64,000 nucleotides of DNA from the NCBI GenBank assembly GCA_041662605.1, contig JBAZSD010000021.1, positions 9,032 to 73,031 on the forward strand, written 5' to 3'. Made by a program: the position numbers and the translations under genes. Position 1 is the stretch's first letter; each line of letters opens with the position of its first letter. Positions 33,658-41,923 of the stretch are shown piece by piece. Source of the stretch: Desulfomonilaceae bacterium. GTDB taxonomy: Bacteria > Desulfobacterota > Desulfomonilia > Desulfomonilales > Desulfomonilaceae. The notes under the pieces are model-generated. The model saw only the letters and a list, made by a program, of their open reading frames with translations, searched no databases and was not told where the DNA came from.

Positions 33658-34020
33658 ATGACAAAAATCATTAGAGTAAAAACCTTCCCCAATCTGGCGC
33701 TAAAGGAATTCATCGCTCTGGTTTGCGCATGCGCCCTGATTTGTCTCATTTCAGCTCTTGTTGACGCTCCCATGGAAGGGGCTGCGGATCCTGGCGGTGT
33801 CCCCGTGGAAAATGTTAAAGCCCCCTGGATTTTTGTCGGAATCCAACAGATGTTGAGAAGTCTTTCCCCAGAGTTGGCCGGCATTGTGATACCCATCGTT
33901 TGTTTATTGCTCGTGGCTCTTGACCCTATTTTGTTAGGCCATGGGAAAACGTCCTCCGTCGTCTTTTTCGGGGTTCTTGGAATTGCGTCGATTCTGACTT
34001 TATGGGGATTTTTGTATTGA
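33658..34020 (+). CDS. Cytochrome b C-terminal (subunit IV-like) membrane protein
   Basis: This 120-residue protein has three membrane helices: FIALVCACALICLISALVDAP, ELAGIVIPIVCLLLVALDPIL and VVFFGVLGIASILTLWGFL. Before the second is ENVKAPWIFVGIQQMLRSLS, which strongly resembles the segment before the quinol site in cytochrome b6f subunit IV and the cytochrome b C-terminal half. No heme-binding His pairs are expected in this half, and the matching N-terminal cytochrome b and Rieske proteins are not in the window. It overlaps the next gene, a multiheme cytochrome, so the two probably form a membrane quinol-cytochrome module. Confidence 0.72.
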   Translation: MTKIIRVKTFPNLALKEFIALVCACALICLISALVDAPMEGAADPGGVPVENVKAPWIFVGIQQMLRSLSPELAGIVIPIVCLLLVALDPILLGHGKTSSVVFFGVLGIASILTLWGFLY

Positions 34021-36185
34021 AGAATCAGGGGAATTTTTTTTTCGGCGTCTTGATAATTTGCTCGGCGCTCTTCTTCGTAGCCTTTTTTGTGGTGTCTTAC
34101 CGAGAGCATAACCCGGAGTGGAAAAAATATCAGTTGCAGGGCGTTTCTCTGGCGGTTTCCCTCCTTAATGAGCAGCTTCAAAATGAGCCGTTGGACGAAA
34201 AACAGAAAATTATCAGAGCCAAACTCCAGGAATTAGGAAAGTTTACTCCCAGAGTGATGGAAATACATCCGTTCGGCGGAAAAACGCCATCAGAATTTTG
34301 TCTAACATGTCACTTTGGAATAGAGGATACCTCAACTTCGCACCCAAACTCCACATTCGGCTGTGTGATATGTCATGGAGGCAGCGGGTCTGATCTCACA
34401 GTGAAAGGCGCTCATCGTGGTTTGATCGGAGGAGCCAACCCTACCCGCCTGGATCTTGCGTCCCAAAGCTGTGGAGGATCTTCCCTTACCATGGGCATTT
34501 GCCATACTGACAAGGCGTCTCCCATACTGGACAGAGTTCGAAACACCCCACGTTCAATAATGGCGACCAACGCGGGAATCATAGGAATTTTACGTTTTCA
34601 GTGGGGTGTGGCGAAAATGGGAGAGGAGCGTTATGGAATCAGGCCTGTTTCGGACGGTAAAACCAGGCTGGATGAAATTGGACCAGAGCTGACCAAAAAT
34701 CAGACAATCCATCTGGCCGAAAGCCACTTCCGAAAATTCTGCTCGACCTGCCACTTGTGGGGGAAACAGCCTGAAGAAAAGATGGGACGTCTTGCAGGTT
34801 GCGCAGCGTGCCATGCGACCTACGATCAGACAGGTCGATACCAGGGAGGTGACCCTACAATTAACAGGTATGAAGCGGGGCATGCCGCTTACCATTCCAT
34901 AAACACAAAGATAGAAGATGATCGCTGTCGAGCGTGTCACAATAGGAGCGCCAGAACGGGCCTAAACTATCATGGTGAGATGGAAAGTGAACAGTACGGG
35001 ACCCCTTTTATGGGCGGATTCTATGACAACCAGACGTTGAGTGACGAAAGATTCGTATTGAATCTGGTTCCTGACATACACTTCGAAAAGAAGATGGGTT
35101 GCATAGATTGCCACACTTCCCAGGATACTATGGGAGACGGCAAAATTTACGGCCGGATGAAGGATCAGATTGAAATTAGATGTGAAGACTGCCACGGAGA
35201 GTATGATCATCCACCCAAAGTAACAGTGGCGGATTTCAACGATCCCCTTACCGTGGCGCTAAACCGTAGTTCCAAGTTCATAAAAATTTCAGACACGGAT
35301 CAAATTCTTCGAACATCCAGGGACCGTCCCTTGCCCCATATCCGAAAGACTGAAAAAGGTCTTGTCCTGACAAGTAAACTGTCTGGCAAAGAGAGTCCGG
35401 TCAAAGTCATTACCAATGACAACCGGGGCCACAACATCAAAGGTCATGAACGTCTTGAATGCGACACATGCCATAGCGCCTGGAGCCCTCAATGTTACGG
35501 ATGTCATCAGATACTGAATCTTGGCCTGGAAGGAAAAGATCACATCTCCGGAAAAACGACCCGTGGGGCTTGGGCTGAAGGACGTTCATATTTCAGATTT
35601 GAGAAAAACATGTTTGGCATAAATTCCAGGGGTCGCGTCGGTATCCTCGTGCCGGGCTGCCAGGTATGGAACACGGTCGTAAATGAAAAAGGCGAAGTGA
35701 TTAACCCCTACAATTCCAAGATAATGCCTTTGAAAAACGGTTTGAATTCAGTCGCGATCGGCCCCACTCATCCTCATACCACAAGAAAAGAAGTCCCCAG
35801 GTGCATAGATTGTCATCTTGATTCAAAAGCTTTGGGACTAGGAGAAGGAAATATTTCCTGGGATGCCATGAAAAACACTGTTTCCATCTCACCAATCTAT
35901 GATTCATCCGGCAGCGGTTTACAGATTGATTTTCCGCTGGATGGAATAATTGATGTTCACGGAAACCAGAAGCAGGGATCCTCTCATGAGCTGAGCCGAG
36001 GGTTCAATAAAGAAGAACTCAACAGAATACTTGGAATTGTACCCTGCCTACCCTGCCACGACAGGTATGATGACCCGGTGTGGACAAAACCGGGGCCTTA
36101 CAAAAAAACTCCTTTATGCGGGAAGCCGTCCCGAGGCGATGACGCCCTGGGACAACCTCCGAATACATTATTACAGGCTCCCTGA
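34002..36185 (+). CDS. Membrane-anchored multiheme cytochrome c (11 CxxCH sites)
   Basis: This 727-residue protein has one N-terminal membrane helix (FFFGVLIICSALFFVAFFVV) that places the rest outside the cytoplasmic membrane. I count 11 standard CxxCH sites: CLTCH, CVICH, CSTCH, CAACH, CRACH, CIDCH, CEDCH, CDTCH, CYGCH, CIDCH and CLPCH. There is also one irregular Cys-x9-Cys-His site (SCGGSSLTMGICH) that might bind a twelfth heme. It probably moves electrons along the periplasm. It overlaps the cytochrome b-like gene by 19 bp. The hox genes upstream on the same strand suggest an H2-linked chain; this is inferred. Its 3' end meets eno tail to tail. Confidence 0.85.
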   Translation: MGIFVLKNQGNFFFGVLIICSALFFVAFFVVSYREHNPEWKKYQLQGVSLAVSLLNEQLQNEPLDEKQKIIRAKLQELGKFTPRVMEIHPFGGKTPSEFCLTCHFGIEDTSTSHPNSTFGCVICHGGSGSDLTVKGAHRGLIGGANPTRLDLASQSCGGSSLTMGICHTDKASPILDRVRNTPRSIMATNAGIIGILRFQWGVAKMGEERYGIRPVSDGKTRLDEIGPELTKNQTIHLAESHFRKFCSTCHLWGKQPEEKMGRLAGCAACHATYDQTGRYQGGDPTINRYEAGHAAYHSINTKIEDDRCRACHNRSARTGLNYHGEMESEQYGTPFMGGFYDNQTLSDERFVLNLVPDIHFEKKMGCIDCHTSQDTMGDGKIYGRMKDQIEIRCEDCHGEYDHPPKVTVADFNDPLTVALNRSSKFIKISDTDQILRTSRDRPLPHIRKTEKGLVLTSKLSGKESPVKVITNDNRGHNIKGHERLECDTCHSAWSPQCYGCHQILNLGLEGKDHISGKTTRGAWAEGRSYFRFEKNMFGINSRGRVGILVPGCQVWNTVVNEKGEVINPYNSKIMPLKNGLNSVAIGPTHPHTTRKEVPRCIDCHLDSKALGLGEGNISWDAMKNTVSISPIYDSSGSGLQIDFPLDGIIDVHGNQKQGSSHELSRGFNKEELNRILGIVPCLPCHDRYDDPVWTKPGPYKKTPLCGKPSRGDDALGQPPNTLLQAP

Positions 36186-36187
36186 TA

Positions 36188-37465
36188 TCACCATCGAAAA
36201 GTACGGGAACCGAAAAGTGCGCTATTCCCAAGGTCCTCTTCTATTCTGAGCAGTTGGTTGTACTTGGCTATTCTATCAGTCCTGGAGGCCGACCCGGTCT
36301 TAATTTGACCGGTACCTAAGGCCACCACTAAATCAGCTATTGTCGTGTCCTCGGTTTCTCCGCTCCGATGCGAAACTACGGCCGTATAACCATTTGCTAA
36401 AGCCAGATTGACAGCGTCAATTGTTTCAGTCAGAGTGCCTATCTGATTGAGTTTTATTAAAATTGAATTCGCGATGCCGTTTTCGATTCCCTTAGAAAGC
36501 AAGTCCACGTTGGTAACAAATATATCATCACCTACAAGCTGAACCTTTTGACCCAGCCTGTCAGTGAGCATTGCCCATCCATCCCAGTCATTCTCATCCA
36601 GACCGTCTTCCAAAGAGACGATCGGGTAACGTTCTATGAGATCTTCATAAAAATCTATCATTTCTTCAGCGGACTTTTTCTTTCCTTCCCCTTTGAGATC
36701 ATAGACATCATTCTTGTAAAAAGAACTTGCCGCAGGATCCAGCGCTATCCAGACATTTCCTCCAGGAACATAACCAGCTTCTTCTATTGCCCTGACAATG
36801 ACTGCCAGAGCCTCTTCATTCGATTTCAGATTTGGAGCGAAACCCCCTTCATCGCCTACAGATGTGTTCAATCCCATACTTTTTAGAACCTTTTTAAGTG
36901 TGTGAAAGATTTCTGCGCCAGTTCTCAGGGCGTCGGCGAAGCAGCACGCTCCTGCAGGCATGACCATGAATTCCTGGATATCGACATTGTTGTCAGCGTG
37001 AGCGCCACCGTTAAGAATGTTCATCATTGGAATAGGCAAACGTCTGGCGTCTACCCCTCCAAGGTATCTATACAACGGCATGCCCAACTCAGCAGCGCAG
37101 GCTTTGGATGCGGCGAGACTGACGCCGAGAATCGCGTTTGCTCCCAGATGGCTCTTATTAACAGTGCCATCCAGATCGATCAGCATTCTGTCCAACGAGG
37201 CCTGATCCAGCGCGTTCATTCCAAGCACTGCCGGCCTAATCTCATTCATCACGTTTTCTACGGCTTTTAGCACGCCTTTTCCCTGGAAACGATCAGGATC
37301 ACCGTCGCGAAGCTCCACAGCCTCGTTCTCTCCTGTTGACGCTCCCGAGGGCACAGCAGCGCTGCCGAAAGCGCCGTCCTCGAGAATTACATCCACTTCG
37401 ATGGTTGGATTTCCTCTGGAATCAAGAATCTCACGAGCCTTAACTTCACCAATATCAAATCTCAT
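36188..37465 (-). CDS. eno: Enolase
   Basis: This 425-residue enolase starts MRFDIGEVKAREILDSRGNP and contains SGASTGENEAVELRDG, the metal-binding VGDEGGFAPNL, PIVSLEDGLDENDWDG, QLVGDDIFVTN, LIKLNQIGTLTET and SHRSGETEDT. It interconverts 2-phosphoglycerate and phosphoenolpyruvate in glycolysis and gluconeogenesis. The ATG at 37465 has AAGGAGG just upstream; a GTG eight codons earlier is less likely. It ends 3 bp from the multiheme cytochrome gene, convergent. Confidence 0.97.
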   Translation of the reverse strand: MRFDIGEVKAREILDSRGNPTIEVDVILEDGAFGSAAVPSGASTGENEAVELRDGDPDRFQGKGVLKAVENVMNEIRPAVLGMNALDQASLDRMLIDLDGTVNKSHLGANAILGVSLAASKACAAELGMPLYRYLGGVDARRLPIPMMNILNGGAHADNNVDIQEFMVMPAGACCFADALRTGAEIFHTLKKVLKSMGLNTSVGDEGGFAPNLKSNEEALAVIVRAIEEAGYVPGGNVWIALDPAASSFYKNDVYDLKGEGKKKSAEEMIDFYEDLIERYPIVSLEDGLDENDWDGWAMLTDRLGQKVQLVGDDIFVTNVDLLSKGIENGIANSILIKLNQIGTLTETIDAVNLALANGYTAVVSHRSGETEDTTIADLVVALGTGQIKTGSASRTDRIAKYNQLLRIEEDLGNSALFGSRTFRW

Positions 37466-37616
37466 TTCATCGCCTCCTTGGTCGCACACTTAAACTTCTC
37501 GGGGAATGAATTGCCTGACGGGGCCACTAGTGTTACTATTGTAGCATAATATCCCCATAAACGCCTCCTACTGTGTAGGATTAATGTCTGTGGATAGTGA
37601 TAATTAAAAGGGGGAC

Positions 37617-38615
37617 TTGGCTTTGAAAATTTCCCGAATCCTTGTAATTGGTGGAGCGGGCTACGTAGGTTCACATTTTTCCCTGTATGCCACGAATTGT
37701 GGATTGAACGTAACTGTAATGGACAACCTGTCCAAAGGACACCGGTCCGCGTTGCGGGATTCTGAATTTATCGAAGATGATTTGCTCAATTATGACAATT
37801 TGTTGAGACATTTCTCGGAAAATCGATATGACGCAATCTTTCATTTTGCGGCCAGTTGTCTTGTCGGAGAATCAGTTTCGGACCCAGCTCAGTACTACAG
37901 AAACAATGTTCTGGCCGCGTTCAACATGCTGGAGGCCATGCGCCATACCGGGCACAACAGGGTAGTTTTCTCTTCAACCTGCGCCGTGTATGGTTACCCA
38001 CAGAAACTCCCCCTCACGGAAGATCACCCCAAGAATCCAATTTCTCCATATGGAAGAACCAAACTTACAATTGAGTGGATGATGGAGGATTACAATGTCG
38101 CGTACGGAATCAGGTCCGCTCAGTTGAGATATTTCAACGCAGCCGGATGTGAACCGGATTTCGGCTTGGGAGAAGACCACAAGCCTGAAACTCACCTGAT
38201 ACCAAATGTAGTCCGATTTGCGCTGGACCTGTCGGAAGATCTCACAATTTTTGGAAATGATTATGAGACTAGAGACGGGACGTGCGTTCGCGATTACATC
38301 CATGTTACGGACCTCGCGGAAGCCCATCTCAAGGCTTGCGCCAAGCTGGACGAGACGCCCATCATAAGAGTTAACCTGGGAACCGGAATGGGATATAGCA
38401 ACCTTGAAATAGTGGACTCTGTCCGAAAAGTATCGGGAGTTAAAATTACCCCGAATTTTGGTCCCAGAAGACCGGGCGATCCTGCGGAACTGGTCGCTGA
38501 CGCCTCTCTAGCTCGCGAGCTTCTTGATTGGGAGCCAAAACGATCCAATCTGGACTCAATTGTCACAGAAGTTATAAAATGGTTTTCTCTATGCCCTCAT
38601 GGTTACACTAATTAG
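37617..38615 (+). CDS. galE: UDP-glucose 4-epimerase
   Basis: This 332-residue short-chain epimerase has the NAD motif VIGGAGYVGSHFS, the catalytic SSTCAVYG with SPYGRTK (Tyr-x3-Lys), and the GalE-specific NAAGCEPDFGLGEDH and DGTCVRDYIHVTDLAEAH blocks. It interconverts UDP-glucose and UDP-galactose for surface polysaccharide. The start is TTG at 37617 after AAGGGGG, with a second TTG at 37623; no ATG suits. It is followed 36 bp later by a second sugar epimerase, so the two are probably an operon. Confidence 0.92.
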   Translation: MALKISRILVIGGAGYVGSHFSLYATNCGLNVTVMDNLSKGHRSALRDSEFIEDDLLNYDNLLRHFSENRYDAIFHFAASCLVGESVSDPAQYYRNNVLAAFNMLEAMRHTGHNRVVFSSTCAVYGYPQKLPLTEDHPKNPISPYGRTKLTIEWMMEDYNVAYGIRSAQLRYFNAAGCEPDFGLGEDHKPETHLIPNVVRFALDLSEDLTIFGNDYETRDGTCVRDYIHVTDLAEAHLKACAKLDETPIIRVNLGTGMGYSNLEIVDSVRKVSGVKITPNFGPRRPGDPAELVADASLARELLDWEPKRSNLDSIVTEVIKWFSLCPHGYTN

Positions 38616-38651
38616 TTGAGGCAAAGTCTAAACGTCTCCTAGAGGAAAAAG

Positions 38652-39656
38652 ATGGCACGGATTCTGGTCACCGGCACAGCCGGATTCATCGGTTTTTATG
38701 TAGCAAAGGCGTTGCTAAATGAAGACTCAACTGTAATTGGTGTTGATAATTTTAATTCTTATTATGCGCCTGATCTGAAGTTCGCCAGAGATGAAATTCT
38801 TAGGAAAAACAAGAACTTTATTTCAATCAACTCCGATATCTCGGATCTATCATCTGTTAAGAGCATTTTCAAGGACCACAAGCCTTCCATGGTATGTCAT
38901 CTCGCCGCACAGGCGGGAGTTAGATATTCTCTAAAAAATCCTTACTCTTATCAGAAAGCTAACGTCGAAGGGTTCGTCAACCTGATCGAGCAGTCAAGGC
39001 TGAACTCAATCCAAAGGTTCGTTTACGCTTCCAGTTCGAGTGTTTATGGTGGAAATACAAAACTTCCTTATAGCGAAGATGATCCGGTGGAAACCCCAGT
39101 GAGTCTCTATGCTGCGACCAAGAGGTCCAATGAACTGATAGCTTACGCATATACCCATTTGTGGGGCCTCCAAACAGTTGGTCTAAGATTTTTCACCGTA
39201 TATGGCCCGTGGGGAAGACCAGACATGGCGTACTGGAGTTTCCTTGAAGCAATGCGCCATGGAGATCCCATAAAGGTATTCAATCATGGCAACAACAAGA
39301 GGGATTTTACATACATAGATGATGTGACAACCGGCGTTTTGGCTTCGCTGATGACAACGAAACTCAATCAATATGAGATAATCAACCTGGGAAACAATGA
39401 GCCTGTGGGACTAACGGATTTTATTTCTACGCTGGAAGAACTTAGCGGCCTGGTAGCTATCAAGGAAATGGTTCCTGCTCAGCCTGGGGACGTGGTAGCC
39501 ACATTTGCCAGCATTGATAGGGCTTCCGAGAAACTGGGGTTCAAGCCGTCAACATCGTTACGAGAGGGACTTGAACCTTTTGTAAAATGGTATCAGGACA
39601 ATCCAACTTTGGTTGACAAAGTCAGGGAGTTCAGATTCTTAAACATTGAACGGTAA
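38652..39656 (+). CDS. NAD-dependent nucleotide-sugar epimerase (UDP-glucuronate 4-epimerase-like)
   Basis: This 334-residue extended SDR has VTGTAGFIGFYVAKALL (NAD site), HLAAQAGVRYSLKNPYSY, YASSSSVYGG, LYAATKRSNE (catalytic Tyr-x3-Lys), and TVYGPWGRPDMAYWSF followed by RDFTYIDDVTTGV. The VRYSLKNP and YGPWGRPDMA blocks are typical of CapI/GAE UDP-glucuronate epimerases. It would supply UDP-galacturonate for cell-surface glycans. GalE lies just upstream. Confidence 0.88.
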   Translation: MARILVTGTAGFIGFYVAKALLNEDSTVIGVDNFNSYYAPDLKFARDEILRKNKNFISINSDISDLSSVKSIFKDHKPSMVCHLAAQAGVRYSLKNPYSYQKANVEGFVNLIEQSRLNSIQRFVYASSSSVYGGNTKLPYSEDDPVETPVSLYAATKRSNELIAYAYTHLWGLQTVGLRFFTVYGPWGRPDMAYWSFLEAMRHGDPIKVFNHGNNKRDFTYIDDVTTGVLASLMTTKLNQYEIINLGNNEPVGLTDFISTLEELSGLVAIKEMVPAQPGDVVATFASIDRASEKLGFKPSTSLREGLEPFVKWYQDNPTLVDKVREFRFLNIER

Positions 39657-39745
39657 GGGTAACTTCTTGAAGACATCAACAAGCCAAAGAAATTAACATA
39701 CCATAATAACACCACTTTCTGTTTGCCATTGAAAGGTTGTCAAAA

Positions 39746-41848
39746 TTGAACAAAATATTTAATCCATCTTCGGTTGTTGTCATCGGCGTTTCAAGCGATC
39801 CTAGAAACCTTGGGAAAGAAATAGCCCGGAACCTGTTTGAGTTCCGATACACTGGCGTAATTCACTTCGTGGGATTGGATGAAGGTGTGCTTTTTGGCCG
39901 AAGGATACACAAATCCTTGGACGAAATAGACGAACCGATTGATCTGGCCATAATCCTTACTCCCGCGCGAACGGTCCCGGACCTGTTAGAAAAGTGCGGA
40001 AAGAAAGGGATAACGAGGGCAATCGTAGAAAGTGGCGGTTTTGGTGAATTTGGAGGCCAGGGCGCTGAATTGAGTGGAACCCTGAAAGAAATCGCAGCCA
40101 GGTACGGCATAAGATTTATAGGTCCCAATTGCATAGGGATCATGAACGCCTCCAATGGCCTGACAACCCCTTTCGCCAGGCTCCATAATACATTCAGAGC
40201 CGGTGAGGTCGGAATTATAGCCCAAAGCGGGGGAGTGGCGTTATCCTTCCTTAACATGTTCGACAGCGAGCAGCTCGGTTTCAGCAAGTTCGCTTCAATA
40301 GGAAACAAGCTCAACATAGATGAGAATGATCTCCTGGAGTATTATATTGAAGATCCTGAAACATCTGTAATCTGTATGTATCTCGAATCAATTCCCGATG
40401 GTAGAAGATTTATGGAACTGGCAAGGAAATCCTCCAAGCCGATAGCCGTCCACAAAGCCAACATAGGCGGATTCAGCCAAACTATTGCGCAGTCTCATAC
40501 AGATGCCCTGGCCAATGATGACAAAGTCGTTGACACGGCCTTGACCCAATCGGGCATGATACGGTTTCGCGACATGCGCGACTGTGTAGATTTTGTGAAG
40601 ATATTAAAAGTACCCCCAATGAAGGGCCGCAACCTGGCAATAATTTCCAGGTCGGGCGGTCATGCTGTTATCGCAGCGGACGCTGCCTTCACATATGGGT
40701 TCAATTTGCCGCCTTTTAATGAAGATTTTCTGGACCAGATTAGACAGAAAGTCAGGGCAAATGTGATCAAACTGGCTAATCCCCTGGACCTCGGTGATTT
40801 GTTTGATTTTGAGGTTTATGTTCAGATCGTCGAACATACACTGCAACAACCAAATGTTGATGGAATCCTGTTGTTGCAAACGTATTTCGCCATGGTTGAG
40901 GGAGAAGCCTCACGGAAATTGCTGCGTTCTGCCGCATCCTTGTCCACAGAGTATCAAAAACCGGTGGCACTGTGTGTCTCTACTGAACAGGTGGAAATAT
41001 CCCGTCTGCTCAAAGACTTTGATTTCCCGATATTTATATCTCCCGAAAGAGCTGTCAGCGCTCTAGACACCTCAATCAGATTTGAGAATCGCCGCGAATT
41101 GATAAAACAGGAAAGCTCCGAGCCGACCAAGCCTGTGGAAATGGATAGATCAGCCATCGCGAGAATTATTGACAAATCAATTTCTGAAGGTCGTTCGCCT
41201 CTGTTGCATGAAGCCCTTGACATACTCAGGTTTACTAACCTTAACATTCCCGATTACACGGTAATCAAACCAACCCAGGACATTTTAGCCAGACCTCCTG
41301 ATTTTCCAGGCCCATACGCCGTCAAAGTCATCGCTCGGGAGATATCACACAAGTCGGATAGAAACGGGGTAACACTGGGGTTAAAAGACCTGAATCAAGT
41401 CAGATCAGCCTTGGACAACATGTGGGGACGGTTCATTCCGGAAACGGACCTTGGCCTTTACGGATGTCTCATTCAACAAATGGCTCGGCGCGAAGCAGGA
41501 ACATACGAACTGATTGTTGGAGGAAAACGCGATCCTCAATTTGGACCTCTTGTGCTAGTGGGTTACGGTGGTGTACTAGTGGAAGTTTTCGCAAAAGCCT
41601 CCCTTCGAATAGCGCCCCCATCTTCGCGGGAAATAGATGAGATGATTGATGAACTTCCTGGATCGGAGATTTTCAAGGGTGTCCGAGGTAGGGCTCCTAT
41701 CGATAGGGATAGCCTACGCAAGACAATTTCAGCCGTGTCGACTTTGATGGTCGAGTTCCCAGCCATAGACCAGATAGATGTTAACCCTGTGTGGGTTTCA
41801 CCTTCAGGAGCGACAGCGATTGACGCGAGGATATTCCTGAAAGTCTAG
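39746..41848 (+). CDS. ADP-forming acetate/acyl-CoA synthetase (fused alpha-beta)
   Basis: The product of about 700 residues joins a CoA-binding domain (FNPSSVVVIGVSS, GPNCIGIMN), two succinyl-CoA-ligase-type domains with the phosphohistidine loop AQSHTDALANDD, and a C-terminal ATP-grasp domain (FPGPYAVKVIAREISHKSD, then QQMARREAGTYELIVGGKRD and IDQIDVNPVWVSP). This is the NDP-forming acyl-CoA synthetase of anaerobes and archaea. It converts acyl-CoA, ADP and phosphate to acid, CoA and ATP. The acyl group could be acetate, propionate or aromatic. The start is TTG 39746 (GAAAGG nine bases before), or TTG 39737. Confidence 0.88.
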   Translation: MNKIFNPSSVVVIGVSSDPRNLGKEIARNLFEFRYTGVIHFVGLDEGVLFGRRIHKSLDEIDEPIDLAIILTPARTVPDLLEKCGKKGITRAIVESGGFGEFGGQGAELSGTLKEIAARYGIRFIGPNCIGIMNASNGLTTPFARLHNTFRAGEVGIIAQSGGVALSFLNMFDSEQLGFSKFASIGNKLNIDENDLLEYYIEDPETSVICMYLESIPDGRRFMELARKSSKPIAVHKANIGGFSQTIAQSHTDALANDDKVVDTALTQSGMIRFRDMRDCVDFVKILKVPPMKGRNLAIISRSGGHAVIAADAAFTYGFNLPPFNEDFLDQIRQKVRANVIKLANPLDLGDLFDFEVYVQIVEHTLQQPNVDGILLLQTYFAMVEGEASRKLLRSAASLSTEYQKPVALCVSTEQVEISRLLKDFDFPIFISPERAVSALDTSIRFENRRELIKQESSEPTKPVEMDRSAIARIIDKSISEGRSPLLHEALDILRFTNLNIPDYTVIKPTQDILARPPDFPGPYAVKVIAREISHKSDRNGVTLGLKDLNQVRSALDNMWGRFIPETDLGLYGCLIQQMARREAGTYELIVGGKRDPQFGPLVLVGYGGVLVEVFAKASLRIAPPSSREIDEMIDELPGSEIFKGVRGRAPIDRDSLRKTISAVSTLMVEFPAIDQIDVNPVWVSPSGATAIDARIFLKV

Positions 41849-41854
41849 ACAGGG

Positions 41855-41876
41855 CGAGTCAATAATAATTGACTCG
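41855..41876. repeat. Perfect hairpin between acyl-CoA synthetase and purL
   Basis: CGAGTCAAT (41855-41863) and ATTGACTCG (41868-41876) form a 9-bp perfect stem with a 4-base loop, 6 bp after the upstream stop and 47 bp before purL. No T-tract follows. It could be a weak terminator or a protein-binding dyad. Confidence 0.4.
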
Positions 41877-41923
41877 AAACGACGCAAATATCTCAATGTG
41901 CAAATAGAATCTAGGATTTTGAT

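Noticed and set aside
36548..37270. Two long plus-strand frames opposite enolase
   Set aside because: They are antisense shadows of the strongly conserved eno gene.
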